Source of the DNA: Heliocidaris tuberculata
Taxonomy: Eukaryota; Echinodermata; Echinoidea; Camarodonta; Echinometridae
Assembly (NCBI GenBank): GCA_025618425.1
Contig: CM046841.1
Location: 10,302,654-10,366,653, forward strand
Direction: 5' to 3'
Length of the DNA: 64,000 nucleotides
How positions within the stretch are numbered: position 1 is the first letter of the stretch; each line of letters begins with the position of its first letter. This document shows positions 11,601 through 22,739 of the stretch, in pieces. The notes under the pieces are model-generated. The model was not told where the DNA came from, ran no database searches, and worked only from the letters and a program-made list of their open reading frames with translations. A program made the position numbers and the translations under genes.

Positions 11601-14600
11601 AAAGAAGAGAAAATGAAGTTTAATAAATAGTTAAACACGTAAGCAAATGACAAAAATGGAGGAATCTATAATTGCCACATCTGTTTTATGTCCAACACAT
11701 TTCTAACATTAATACAGTGTGCATTATATTCCTCATGAACAAATGCATGAAAATCGCATTATATTTTACTTGCAGGATTTGTATTAACTATTTTAAATCA
11801 ACAACCGGATTTTTTCTTCTCTCTCTATGTACCTTCGAATTCAATATCCTCGCATTCAATAACTGAAACTGCTTTGCAGCAATGTGTGAACATATCTTAT
11901 GGCAAATTATGATTTTCCTTCTTAAACAAAAGTAGGTAAGTCCATATTTTCTTTCCATTTAACCGATATTTTCCTTCTGAATCCAATTACTTGCTCTTTT
12001 TGTGAAGTAATTCTACCACACATCATCTTTAGAAATAATTGAAATGTTTACCGCATGAGGAAGGGAGATATACTTAAAAATATTATATTCATTGCTCATT
12101 GTTGAAATTAAAAGTTCTCCACCATTGCTTTGTATTGCTAAATACATTTAAATCAGTTACAGTAATGGAAAAAAATTGCATAAAACTTTTTCAAATTTTA
12201 CATACCGTCTGTATTTGTAAATACCATGAAAAGAAAGGAAAATGAGGTTAAATAGTTAAACACGTAAGCAAATGATAAAAAGGGAGGAATTTGCAATGTC
12301 CACATGTGTCCAATACTTTTCTTACATTAATACAGTGTGCATCATATTCCTCATGAACAAATGCATGAAAATCGCATTATATTTTACTTGCAGGATTTGT
12401 ACTATTTTAAATCAGCAACCGGATTTTTTCTTCTCTCTCTCTATGTAGCTTCGATTTCCATATCCTAGCATTAAATAACTGAATCTGGTTTGCAGCAATG
12501 TATGAAAATAACTTTTGGCAATTTTTTTTTTTTTTCTAAAACAAAAGTAGGTAAGTCCACATTTTTTTCCATTTTAACAGCTTTTTCGCCCTGATATCTA
12601 ATTACTTGCATTTAAAAAAAAAAGAAGTAAATCTACCAAACATCATCTTTAGAAATAATCGAAATGTTTATCACATGAGGAAGGAAGATATTCTTTAAAA
12701 TATTATGATTATTACGCTATGTTGCAATTAGAAGTTTAATTACGCCTCAATTACTTTTTATTGTTAAAGGAACTGAAAACAATTACAGTAATGGAAATTA
12801 GCATAAAACTTTAAAAATTTTTACTTACTAACTGTGGTTGTAAACAACATAAAAATAAAGGAAATGAGGTTTAATAGTTAAACACGTAAACAAATGACAA
12901 AAAGAGGGGAATCTGCTTTTGCCACATCTGTTTCATGTCTAACCCTTTCCTCAGATTAATACAATGAATACAATATTCCTCAAAAACAAATCCATGAAAA
13001 TCGCAGTATGTTTTACTTGCAGGATTTCTACGTCAACAAACCGGACTTTTTTTCTTCTCTATCGAGCTTCGAATTGCATTTAATAGCACTGAATAACTGA
13101 TGCTGGTTTGCATCAATGTGTGAACATAACTTATGGCAAATTAAGATTTTATTTCTAAAAGAAAAGCAGATAAGTCCATATTTTCTTTCCATTTTAACAG
13201 CTTATTCCCCCTGATATCTAATTACTTACCTTTTTGAAAAGTAATTCTACCAAACATCATCTTTAGAAATTATTGAAATGTTTATCACATGAGGAAGGAA
13301 GATATTCTTTAAAATATTACGATTATTGCTCTTTGTTGAAATTAGAAGTTTAATTACGCCTCCATTGCTTTGTATTGGTACTAGAATGTATATCAATTAC
13401 AGTAATGGAAAATAGCATAAAACTGTACAAATGTTACTTACGTTCTGTGGTTGTAAACACCATACAAAGAAGAGAAAATGAAGTTTAATAAATAGTTAAA
13501 CACGTAAGCAAATGACAAAAATGGAGGAATCTATAATTGCCACATCTGTTTTATGTCCAACACATTTCTAACATTAATACAGTGTGCATTATATTCCTCA
13601 TGAACAAATGCATGAAAATCGCATTATATTTTACTTGCAGGATTTGTATTAACTATTTTAAATCAACAACCGGATTTTTTTCTTCTCTCTCTATGTACCT
13701 TCGAATTCAATATCCTCGCATTAAATAACTGAAGCTGGTTTGCAGCAATGTGTGAACATATCTTATGGCAAATTATGATTTTCCTTCTTAAACAAAAGTA
13801 GGTAAGTCCATATTTTCTTTCCATTTAACCGATATTTTCCTTCTGAATCCAATTACTTGCTCTTTTTGTGAAGTAATTCTACCACACATCATCTTTAGAA
13901 ATAATTGAAATGTTTACCACATGAGGAAGGGAGATATACTTAAAAATATTATATTCATTGCTCATTGTTGAAATTAAAAGTTCTCCACCATTGCTTTGTA
14001 TTGCTAAATAAATTTAAATCAGTTACAGTAATGGAAAATAGCATAAAACTTTTTCAAATTTTACATACCGTCTGTATTTGTAAATACCATGAAAAGAAGG
14101 GAAAATGAGGTTAAATAGTTAAACACGTAAGCAAATGATAAAAAGGGAGGAATCTGCAATGTCCACATGTGTCCAATACTTTTCTTACATTAATACAGTG
14201 TGCATCATATTCCTCATGAACAAATGCATGAAAATCGCATTATATTTTACTTGCAGGATTTGTACTATTTTAAATCAGCAACCGGATTTTTTCTTCTCTC
14301 TCTCTATGTAGCTTCGATTTCCATATCCTAGCATTAAATAACTGAATCTGGTTTGCAGCAATGTATGAAAATAACTTTTGGCAATTTTTTTTTTTTTTTT
14401 TCTAAAACAAAAGTAGGTAAGTCCACATTTTTTTCCATTTTAACAGCTTTTTCGCCCTGATATCTAATTACTTGCATTTAAAAAAAAAAGAAGTAAATCT
14501 ACCAAACATCATCTTTAGAAATAATCGAAATGTTTATCACATGAGGAAGGAAGATATTCTTTAAAATATTATGATTATTACGCTATGTTGCAATTAGAAG

Positions 14601-17467
14601 TTTAATTACGCCTCAATTACTTTTTATTGTTAAAGGAACTGAAAACAATTACAGTAATGGAAATTAGCATAAAACTTTAAAATTTTTTACTTACTAACTA
14701 TGGTTGTAAACAACATAAAAATAAAGGAAATGAGGTTTAATAGTTAAACACGTAAACAAATGACAAAAAGAGGGGAATCTGCTTTTGCCACATCTGTTTC
14801 ATGTCTTACCCTTTCCTCAGATTAATACAATGAATACAATATTCCTCAAAAACAAATCCATGAAAATCGCAGTATGTTTTACTTGCAGGATTTCTACGTC
14901 AACAAACCGGACTTTTTTTCTTCTCTATCGAGCTTCGAATTCCATTTAATAGCACTGAATAACTGATGCTGGTTTGCATCAATGTGTGAACATAACTTAT
15001 GGCAAATTAAGATTTTGTTTCTAAAAGAAAAGCAGATAAGTCCATATTTTCTTTCCATTTTAACAGCTTATTCCCCCTGATATCTAATTACTTACCTTTT
15101 TGAAAAGTAATTCTACCAAACATCATCTTTAGAAATTATTGAAATGTTTATCACATGAGGAAGGAAGATATTCTTTAAAATATTACGATTATTGCCCTTT
15201 GTTGAAATTAGAAGTTTAATTACGCCTCCATTGCTTTGTATTGGTACTAGAATGTATATCAATTACAGTAATGGAAAATAGCATAAAACTGTACAAATGT
15301 TACTTACGTTCTGTGGTTGTAAACACCATACAAAGAAGAGAAAATGAAGTTTAATAAATAGTTAAACACGTAAGCAAATGACAAAAATGGAGGAATCTAT
15401 AATTGCCACATCTGTTTTATGTCCAACACATTTCTAACATTAATACAGTGTGCATTATATTCCTCATGAACAAATGCATGAAAATCGCATTATATTTTAC
15501 TTGCAGGATTTGTATTAACTATTTTAAATCAACAACCGGATTTTTTTCTTCTCTCTCTATGTACCTTCGAATTCAATATCCTCGCATTAAATAACTGAAG
15601 CTGGTTTGCAGCAATGTGTGAACATATCTTATGGCAAATTATGATTTTCCTTCTTAAACAAAAGTAGGTAAGTCCATATTTTCTTTCCATTTAACCGATA
15701 TTTTCCTTCTGAATCCAATTACTTGCTCTTTTCGTGAAGTAATTCTACCACACATCATCTTTAGAAATAATTGAAATGTTTACCACATGAGGAAGGGAGA
15801 TATACTTAAAAATATTATATTCATTGCTCATTGTTGAAATTAAAAGTTCTCCACCATTGCTTTGTATTGCTAAATACATTTAAATCAGTTACAGTAATGG
15901 AAAATAGCATAAAACTTTTTCAAATTTTACATACCGTCTGTATTTGTAAATACCATGAAAAGAAAGGAAAATGAGGTTAAATAGTTAAACACGTAAGCAA
16001 ATGATAAAAAGGGAGGAATCTGCAATGTCCACATGTGTCCAATACTTTTCTTACATTAATACAGTGTGCATCATATTCCTCATGAACAAATGCATGAAAA
16101 TCGCATTATATTTTACTTGCAGGATTTGTACTATTTTAAATCAGCAACCGGATTTTTTCTTCTCTCTCTCTATGTAGCTTCGATTTCCATATCCTAGCAT
16201 TAAATAACTGAATCTGGTTTGCAGCAATGTATGAAAATAACTTTTGGCAAATTTTTTTTTTTTTTTTCTAAAACAAAAGTAGGTAAGTCCACATTTTTTT
16301 CCATTTTAACAGCTTATTCCCCCTGATATCTAATTACTTACCTTTTTGAAAAGTAATTCTACCAAACATCATCTTTAGAAATTATTGAAATGTTTATCAC
16401 ATGAGGAAGGAAGATATTCTTTAAAATATTACGATTATTGCTCTTTGTTGAAATTAGAAGTTTAATTACGCCTCCATTGCTTTGTATTGGTACTAGAATG
16501 TATATCAATTACAGTAATGGAAAATAGCATAAAACTGTACAAATGTTACTTACGTCCTGTGGTTGTAAACACCATACAAAGAAGAGAAAATGAGGTTTAA
16601 TAGTTAAACACGTAAGCAAATGACAAAAAGGGAGGAATCTGCTTTTTCCACATCGGTTTTATGTCCAATACTTTTCTTACAATTATACAGTGTGCATTAT
16701 ATTCCTCATGAACAAATGCATGAAAATTGCATTATGTTTTACTTGCAAGATTTGTATTAATTATTTTAGATCCAACAACCGGATTTTTTTTTTCACTCTC
16801 TCTCTGTGTAGCGTCGAATTCCATAACCTCGCATTAAATAACTGAAGCAGGATTGAAGCAATGTATGAACACAACTTATGGTGAATTAAGATTTTCTTTC
16901 TAAAACAAAAGTAGGTAAGTTCATATTTTCTTTCCACTTAACCGATTTTTTACTCCTGATATCTAATTACTGGCTCTTTTTGAAAAGTAATTCTACCAGA
17001 CATCATCTTTAGAATTAGTCAAAATGTTAATCACATGAGGAAGGAAGATATTCTGTAAAAATATTATGATTGTTACACTATGTTGCAATTAGAAATTTAA
17101 TTTGTATTAACTATTTTAAATCAACAACCGGATTTTTTTCCTCTCACTTTATGTAGCTTCGAATTCCATATCCTAACATTAAATAACTGAAGCCGGTTTG
17201 CAACAATGTATGAACACAACTTATGGTGAATTAAGATTTTCTTTCTAAAACAAAAGTAGGTAAGTTCATATTTTCTTTCCATTTAACCGATTTTTCCCTC
17301 CTGATATCTAATAACTTGCTCTTTTTGAAAAGTAATTCTACCAGACATCATCTTTAGAAATAATTGAAATGTTTATCACATGAGGAAGGAAGAAATTCTT
17401 TAAAATATTACGATTATTGCTCTTTATTTAAATTAGAAGTTTATTTACGCCTCCATTGCTTTGTATA
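8644..17467. repeat. ~620-bp satellite with higher-order repeats
   Basis: Tandem monomers of ~614-628 bp, each beginning near TTACAGTAATGGAAAATAGC; starts at about 8645, 9265, 9884, 10504, 11533, 12158, 12784, 13398, 14026, 14649, 15265, 15891 and 16513. Monomer types recur every two units on the left (~1,239 bp) and every three units from 11533 (~1,866 bp). The many 62-66-codon frames beginning MPHLFYVQHISNINTVC or MTKREESAMSTCVQ are the same repeat segment read again and again; I do not regard them as genes. Confidence 0.9.
10816..11223 (+). mobile_element. 408-bp TTAA-target MITE (piggyBac-like), copy 1
   Basis: The element begins CCCTTTCAGGACAGG and ends TGTCTCGAAAGGG, giving imperfect ~13-bp inverted termini, and is bounded by TTAA on both sides (10812-10815 and 11224-11227). 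Uninterrupted sister monomers read CGCATTAAATAACTG at this point, so a single TTAA was duplicated. No ORF. A TTAA target and CCC.../...GGG ends are typical of the piggyBac superfamily. Confidence 0.88.
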
Positions 17468-18385
17468 CACTTTTAAAAAAAGTTGGGCAAAAAAATGCCC
17501 AATTTTTAACCAACACTGGGCAACATACTGTCCACACAACTTTTGGTTAAAATTTGCCCAACTGATGTTGGGCAATCCATTTACTATGTTGTTGGGCAAA
17601 TTAAATTGCCCATCAGTTGGTGACCCATTAGATTTTACCCAACTCTACAATTGCCCAACTGTTGGTTATATTCTCAGTTGGGTAATTATTGCCCAACCAA
17701 TCTTACCCAATAGGATTGCCCAACCCTCTATTTGTTCAGCTGTTTGGTAACAAATATCATGTGGTTGGGCAAATTCAGCTGCCCAATTTATTGTTTCCTT
17801 TTTCCTCCAACCTAGGTAAAAAAAAATGAAATCTGCTTGTTACGTCCTTCTGGGTCTTAACCTAATCAATCCTAACCTATCCTATTTTAAGCTATCCTAT
17901 CCTATATCTTAACCTATCCTATCCTAGTCCTATCCTATCCAGTTAGTGCAAACTAGTGCAAGCTCTTATATACCCCTTATATTTTTTTATGCATTCGGTG
18001 ACAGTTAGTAAATCGGGCCACCCCAAACCATACGCTACTAAAAATTCATGAATATTCATATAAGTGTTTTCCCCAATATTGGGTAAAAATATTTACCACA
18101 AGTTGGGCAAAAGCGAATTTCTAACCAACCATCAGTTACCCAACAAAATTTACCCAACTGGCAAAGGAAATGTGACAAAATTACACAACTACAGGGCAAC
18201 AAGTACCCAACCCATAATTACCAAATACTGTTGGTAAATATATGCCCAATATTTAGGTAAAAAGTATTGACCAATATTGGTTACACCACTCGAGTGTCCA
18301 GTTGGTTGATAATAGCCCAGAATTGGGAATATTTTTAACCAACCAGCAGTTACCCAACTAAATTTACCCAACATTTTAAGAGTGT
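17468..18385. mobile_element. 918-bp TA-flanked MITE with TTGGGCAA repeats
   Basis: Ends are CACTTTTAAAAAAAGTTGGG and, reverse-complemented, CACTCTTAAAATGTTGGG, with TA on both sides (17466-17467, 18386-18387). TA target duplication fits a Tc1/mariner-type MITE. The interior is filled with alternating TTGGGCAA and TTGCCCAA motifs in both orientations and includes a CCTAT-type simple repeat at ~17867-17942. The 128-codon frame at 17364-17750 merely reads through the left half. Confidence 0.75.
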
Positions 18386-18387
18386 AG

Positions 18388-18584
18388 GCACTAAAATGTA
18401 TATCAGTTACAGTAATGGAAAATAGCATGAAACTGTAAACATTTTACTTACGAGCTGTGGTTGTAAACACCATACAAAGAAGAGAAAATGAAGTTTAATA
18501 GTTAAACACGTAAGCAAATGACAAAAAGGGAGGAATCTGCTTTTGCCACATCTGTTTTTCGTCCAATACTTTTCTTACAATTAT
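18388..18584. repeat. satellite remnant left of the Ngaro element
   Basis: A partial ~620-bp monomer (TCAGTTACAGTAATGGAAAA onward) that stops at CTTTTCTTACAATTA. It resumes at ~30818 with CAATGTGCATTATATTCC, so the intervening 12.2 kb is an insertion. Confidence 0.85.
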
Positions 18585-18893
18585 TAAATTTTATCGTACT
18601 TTAGGCGATATAAATGATTTACATTGTCGGTGACAAGTGTTCTGCGCCGCGCCCCTTTTATCTAACCGCGGGGCGGCAGCTACAATTACATTAATAGCTC
18701 GCCGCCACCCCTTTGCGGTCGCCGCGCGGTCCTTTTCATGTGGATAATAGCGCTATGATGAAAGAGCGCGTATATTTATTTGTAGCCTATATTTAGCAAT
18801 ACTCATTCTGCCTGCTGATATGATGGAGTAGGGATATCGCATTAAGAGCTCGCAATTTTATCAATTTTGGACGTTAAGAGCTCGCAATTTTTA
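18585..18893 (+). repeat. Ngaro terminal repeat A1
   Basis: Begins TAAATTTTATCGTACTTTAG and contains a CG-rich stretch (CCGCGGGGCGGCAGC). The same sequence recurs at 27634 and 29306. Compared with those copies A1 lacks ~46 bp (after TTTAGCAATA) and repeats AAGAGCTCGCAATTTT near its end. Confidence 0.85.
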
Positions 18894-18897
18894 TTAA

Positions 18898-19305
18898 CCC
18901 TTTCGAGACAATTGACCACATTTTGTGGTTTGGTTGAATAACTTTTGATTCAGAGCCCTAAAAAATATACCAGATGCATGATTAGAAAGAGCAAAAATTT
19001 CTGCAAACACTGTGTCCATTTTTGTTGCTTGACCATATTGCGTTTGATGCCAGGAATTTTTAAAAGGAAAATAAGCTTTAAAATCCTTAAATTGGCAACA
19101 CATTGAGAGGTTCAAAATCTTTGTTTTTTGACAAAATTGGCAATTTTTTCAACTTTTCAACAAAGTTCTTAATAATGTATGCTGTTTTCAAAGACATTAC
19201 ATTTTATTAGAACCATGTAGCATTAAAAGAAAAATATTTTTGTTGCCAATTTGAAGAACAAAATGTGATCAATTTAGCCCTAGAATAATTCCTGTCCTGA
19301 AAGGG
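18898..19305 (-). mobile_element. 408-bp TTAA-target MITE, copy 2 (inverted)
   Basis: Reverse-complement copy of the element at 10816-11223 and the same length. It begins CCCTTTCGAGACAATTG and ends CCTGTCCTGAAAGGG, with TTAA at 18894-18897 and 19306-19309. It sits in the 5' non-coding part of the Ngaro element and so inserted after it. Confidence 0.88.
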
Positions 19306-19423
19306 TTAACGTTGGACGTTCTAATTGATTTCGTCTTTGGAAGTTATATTTGATCTTCTTCATTTCGAAGTGGATGTTGTATTAGGATAATTAGTTATAG
19401 TGTAAAGCTAGTGCTGGTTGATT

Positions 19424-20284
19424 ATGCCAAAGGCAAAATAGAAGTCAAAGCGGGCCGGGCGCCCGAAAGCAGTGAGCGGCCAGGTTTTAATTTTACGTCC
19501 TGGTCCATCGGTGGCTGAGTCAGAGGCGCCTTCACGCAGTCTTAGGAATCGGAGCGGAGTAGCTGAGGCTGTATCTTTTCTCCAGCCAACACCAGAGGAG
19601 CCTGGGCCGTCGCTGGTGCCTACTCCCGGAATGTCGGGTGAGTGTACTTCTCAACTTTGGTCTGTAGTTTGCGCTGATAGGGATATTGTTTATATGAGTA
19701 TGGGTCCCGATATAGCTCAGCAAGTGCCGGATAGTGCTCCTCTGTTGTGCGCTACGACTCGGGAGGCGCTAGGGTCTATAATCAGCCGCGCTTTGCAGGA
19801 GAAGATTTGGAAGAGCGAATTCGTAGAATTGGGTGTGTTACTTAAGAATACCCCCGTTTCGGAAAGTAATATTCCCATGGTGTTGGCTTTATCGGGGTTT
19901 ATATTGCAGTTGCAACCCCATCGAAAGGTACCGCGCATAACCTCGATAGAACAGTGGATGAGTGCCTTTTTGGTTTATGAGTCGGTTTTTGTGGAGAAAT
20001 ATTTGGCTCGCGCGTCGGAGATGTTCAAATATATGGACATTGTCCGTACCGCGGCCCGGTTTGGCGGTTACGGCTGGCGCACTTATGATGTGCAGTTTCG
20101 GCTAAGGCAGGAGAGGGAATCCACGCGATCATGGGCCATCGTTGATAGCGAGCTGTGGCTCATGACAGCTGCGGCGCAGTACGTGCATTCCCCTTCCGCC
20201 TGCAGCAGCAACGCCTTAGGCTGGGGCAATTTTCGCCCCTTTGGCCAATCGGCTCAGCGGAGAGGAAGTGCGGTCCGCAGTTAA
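19424..20284 (+). pseudogene. Ngaro/DIRS ORF1 (gag-like), with early stop
   Basis: An ATG at 19424 opens a frame that reads MPKAK, meets TAG at 19439-19441, then continues open to TAA at 20282-20284. The basic start (KSKRAGRPK) and the later block SIEQWMSAFLVYESVFVEKY with YMDIVRTAARFGGYGWRTYD and VQFRLRQER resemble the conserved core of ORF1 proteins in metazoan DIRS/Ngaro elements, thought to have a Gag-like RNA-binding role. No intact zinc-knuckle follows; downstream frames are shifted. It lies directly 5' of the RT-RNase H remnant as in intact elements. I am fairly confident of the family; the stop in codon 6 means this copy would not give a full product from that ATG. Confidence 0.75.
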
Positions 20285-20441
20285 GTCGCAGGGCGTGCTT
20301 CGGCAGGGGGATCGGGCCTGCGCTGCTGTTACGTTTTCAATGGGGGCCGATGTGTTTGTCGGCCTTGTGTGTATATCCACCGTTGCCAGCGTTGTGATTA
20401 GACCTCGCACGGAGTTTCCTAATGCATAATCAAAGACTTTT

Positions 20442-21163
20442 CTTAATAGTTACGATAAGGTAGAAGCACAATTCTTATATGATGGGTTTGTTAAGGGGTT
20501 TCGCTTAGGGTACATGGGTCCCAGAGTCACTGTTAAATCAAGAAATTTGCAATCTGCTAAGGAGGGGAAAGATGTCTTGGTATAAAAATTAATTACGCTT
20601 GGAGCAAGGGCGGACCTACGGGCATGGCGGCACTTCCTTTTGGAGTTTAATGGTAAAGTGTTGTTCGTGGAACCCCATACCTGGAACACAGCCGATTTGC
20701 AATTTTATACGGATGCTTCAGGTAGTATCGGTTTCGGAGTTTATTCAGCGGGAAGTGGACACAGGGTAGATGGCCGGCAGGGGTTGGTACACCTAAGCAT
20801 TCCATTGCCTTCCTCGAGTTGTTTCCCATGGTGCTTGTTCTGCAATTGTGGGGCACCGATTTGGCCAACAAGAGAGTGTTGTTATGGTCGGATAACCAAG
20901 CCGTAGTTGCAGTTGTTAATGCCCAGACTTCCAAGTGTCCAATGATCATGTACCTAGTCCGTCAATTAGTAATGATATGTCTACAACATAACATTTGGTT
21001 CAGGTCTTGCTATGTTCCTGGGGCGCGCAATAATATTGCTGATGCTCTTTCTCGTTTCCAGAACGCCCGCTTTCGTCAAATTGCTCCAGACGCAGACCAG
21101 TTGGCAACTCCCCTTCCGCGCCATCTGTGGGCCATCTTTACCAAGAGTGGTCAGACTTGTTAA
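20442..21163 (+). pseudogene. Ngaro RT-RNase H, RT core deleted
   Basis: 20442-20582 encodes the usual start of a DIRS-type RT ORF (LYDGFVKGFRLGYMGPR...SRNLQSAKEG) and stops at TAA 20583. At 20601 the reading resumes as GARADLRAWRHFLLEF, which normally follows the RT domain, so the palm region with the catalytic Asp pair is missing. The RNase H part follows: FYTDASGSIGFGVY (first Asp), a frameshift near 20755-20770, ELFPMVLVLQLWGTDL (Glu), LLWSDNQAVVAVVNA (Asp) and NNIADALSR (Asp). The RNase H role would be removing RNA from the RNA/DNA hybrid during reverse transcription. The final frame runs to 21163 and overlaps the start of the recombinase frame. Confidence 0.8.
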
Positions 21164-21392
21164 TCGCATCCCATGCCCGTAATACTCATGCGGTGTATCA
21201 GCAAGCTTGGGAATCCTTTCGTAAGTTTTTGTTCATTTATTTCCCAGCTCACAATGCACCTTACTCGTATGAACAGGTCGCGCTATACATCTCTTATTTA
21301 TCGCTGCAGGGATATGCGGCTTCCACTATCGTTATTTATATATCTGGGGTATCATCTCGTTTGAGGACGGAAGGGATGTTTGATGCGACTAA
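21127..21392 (+). pseudogene. Ngaro tyrosine recombinase, 5' part (interrupted)
   Basis: The reading LLIASHARNTHAVYQQAWES...FRKFLFIYFPAH...YEQVALYISYLSLQGYAASTI...GVSSRLRTEGMFDATK matches the N-terminal core-binding (SAM-like) domain of DIRS/Ngaro tyrosine recombinases, which integrate the circular cDNA. The frame is broken at 21392 by the Harbinger transposon; the catalytic half resumes at 24537. Sequence after 21393 in this frame belongs to the transposon. Confidence 0.78.
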
Positions 21393-21931
21393 AGGCCCGG
21401 TCCCACTGCACTTACGGATGCACAGAGGATGTAAAACGTAAAAAAATCTTGCCATCCGTTGGAAAACGCTATGCATCCGTTGTGTACTCATTGCATACGT
21501 GTTTCATACGCTCTATCCATCGAGCATCCGTCCACTGTGATTTCATCCGCGCAAAAAGTTTTGAGCTGCACAAAACTTTTAGAACGGAAGAACTTTCCGC
21601 TGCAGCTGAAAACGGAAAGAGGGAGGAAAGATAAGGTACATGGAACGTCTATACATCGTTAGTAGCACGGAAATAGAAAGGATGTAAGCGTATGCATCTC
21701 GTATATAAAGTATTCAAAACGGACAAAGCGTTTGTATCTGGGATGCATCTCGTATATTTAGGATGTCTGGAGTATGTCTAGAGTATGTAGAAGGACACCT
21801 AGCGGACAACCGATATTTTGTATGAAAAGGGGGAGAAAATCATCTGGATCTCAGTATGAGTCGAGCAGCCATGGTGTACAGACCTCATCACCCTTGGTCT
21901 TGGTCTTCAACATCATCAATTGTTCTCCACC

Positions 21932-22588
21932 ATGGATGATCAAAGAGTCCATATGATAGCTGCACTAATTCAACAGCAGAACCACAACCTGTTCAGACTG
22001 TATCAAGTTTTAGACAGAAGGAGAAGAAGGAGAAGAAGGAGACGTCCAAGAGCTGTGTGGGTCCGAGGATGGATCGTGAGAAGAATGGAGTTTGGACTGT
22101 ATGACCAGTTGATGGTGGAGCTGAGGAATGAAGACCCTCGTGCATTCCATCACTTCATGAGGATGCCACCAGCCATGTTTGACGAACTTGTAGAGCGTCT
22201 GAGACCCAGGTTGACCAAGCCTAGCACCAACTTCCGTCCCAATCTGGACCCTGGACTGAAGGTGGCACTGACTCTGCGGCACCTGGCCTCGGGAACCACA
22301 TACAGAAACATGCAGTATGCATGGAGGGTGCCACACAACAGCATCAGCAAAGTCGTCAGAGAAGTGGTAGAGGCCATCGTTGAAGAATACGTGGACGAGC
22401 TCCTCAGGTGCCTCACCACTGAACAAGGCTGGAGACAACTTGCAGAAGATTGGTATCAGAGGTGGAACTTTCCCCACACCGTTGGAGCCATAGATGGGAA
22501 GCACGTGGCCTGCAAAGCTCCAGCCAACTCAGGGTCCACTTATTACAACTGCAAGGGCTTCTACAGTATCATCCTCTTTGCCATCTGA
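21932..22588 (+). pseudogene. Harbinger DDE transposase, 3'-truncated
   Basis: ATG at 21932 in a strong context (CCACCATGG). About 218 residues: a basic stretch with ten consecutive Arg, then FHHFMRMPPAMFDELVERL, then LKVALTLRHLASGTTYRN (HTH-like region shared by HARBI1/PIF transposases), then VGAIDGKHVACKAP, which holds the first catalytic Asp, and YYNCKGFYSIILFAI. Family members continue for another 100-150 residues with the second Asp and the Glu; here the frame ends at the sequence TTTCAAAGTTTTTACCAACA, which is repeated at 22663. The C-terminal half has been lost. The transposase would cut and join the element ends in the nucleus. Identity of the family is clear. Confidence 0.88.
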
Positions 22589-22698
22589 GTTTCAAAGTTT
22601 TTACCAACACTTTATTAAGTAAACCAAAAAAAAAAAAAAAAAATGCAGAGTTTTAACCATATTTTCAAAGTTTTTACCAACACTTTATTAAGTAAACA
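22589..22698. repeat. 35-bp direct duplication at the transposase deletion junction
   Basis: The stretch TTTCAAAGTTTTTACCAACA...TTAAGTAAAC occurs at 22589-22624 and again at 22663-22698, separated by an A run and TGCAGAGTTTTAACCATA. It marks where the distal part of the transposase is missing and sits between the two convergent genes. Confidence 0.7.
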
Positions 22699-22739
22699 AA
22701 ACATTTTTATAAGTAAACAATGCTGCTCACAATTAGTGT

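Noticed and set aside
8794..16200. Repeated 62-90-codon open frames (MPHLFYVQHISNINTVC..., MTKREESAMSTCVQ..., MERKYGLFCFCFRNK...) that look like a small gene family.
   Set aside because: They recur at exactly the satellite period, vary in frame-ends with small indels and have no domain; they are shadows of a tandem repeat.
17867..17942. CCTAT-type repeats as interstitial telomeric sequence.
   Set aside because: The unit is CCTAT with irregular insertions, not TTAGGG or TTAGG/CCTAA, and it sits inside a MITE.
21941..22070. The (GAAGAAGGA)n stretch giving ten Arg as a separate microsatellite artefact.
   Set aside because: It is in frame in the transposase, where a basic N-terminal region is normal, so it was kept as part of the gene.
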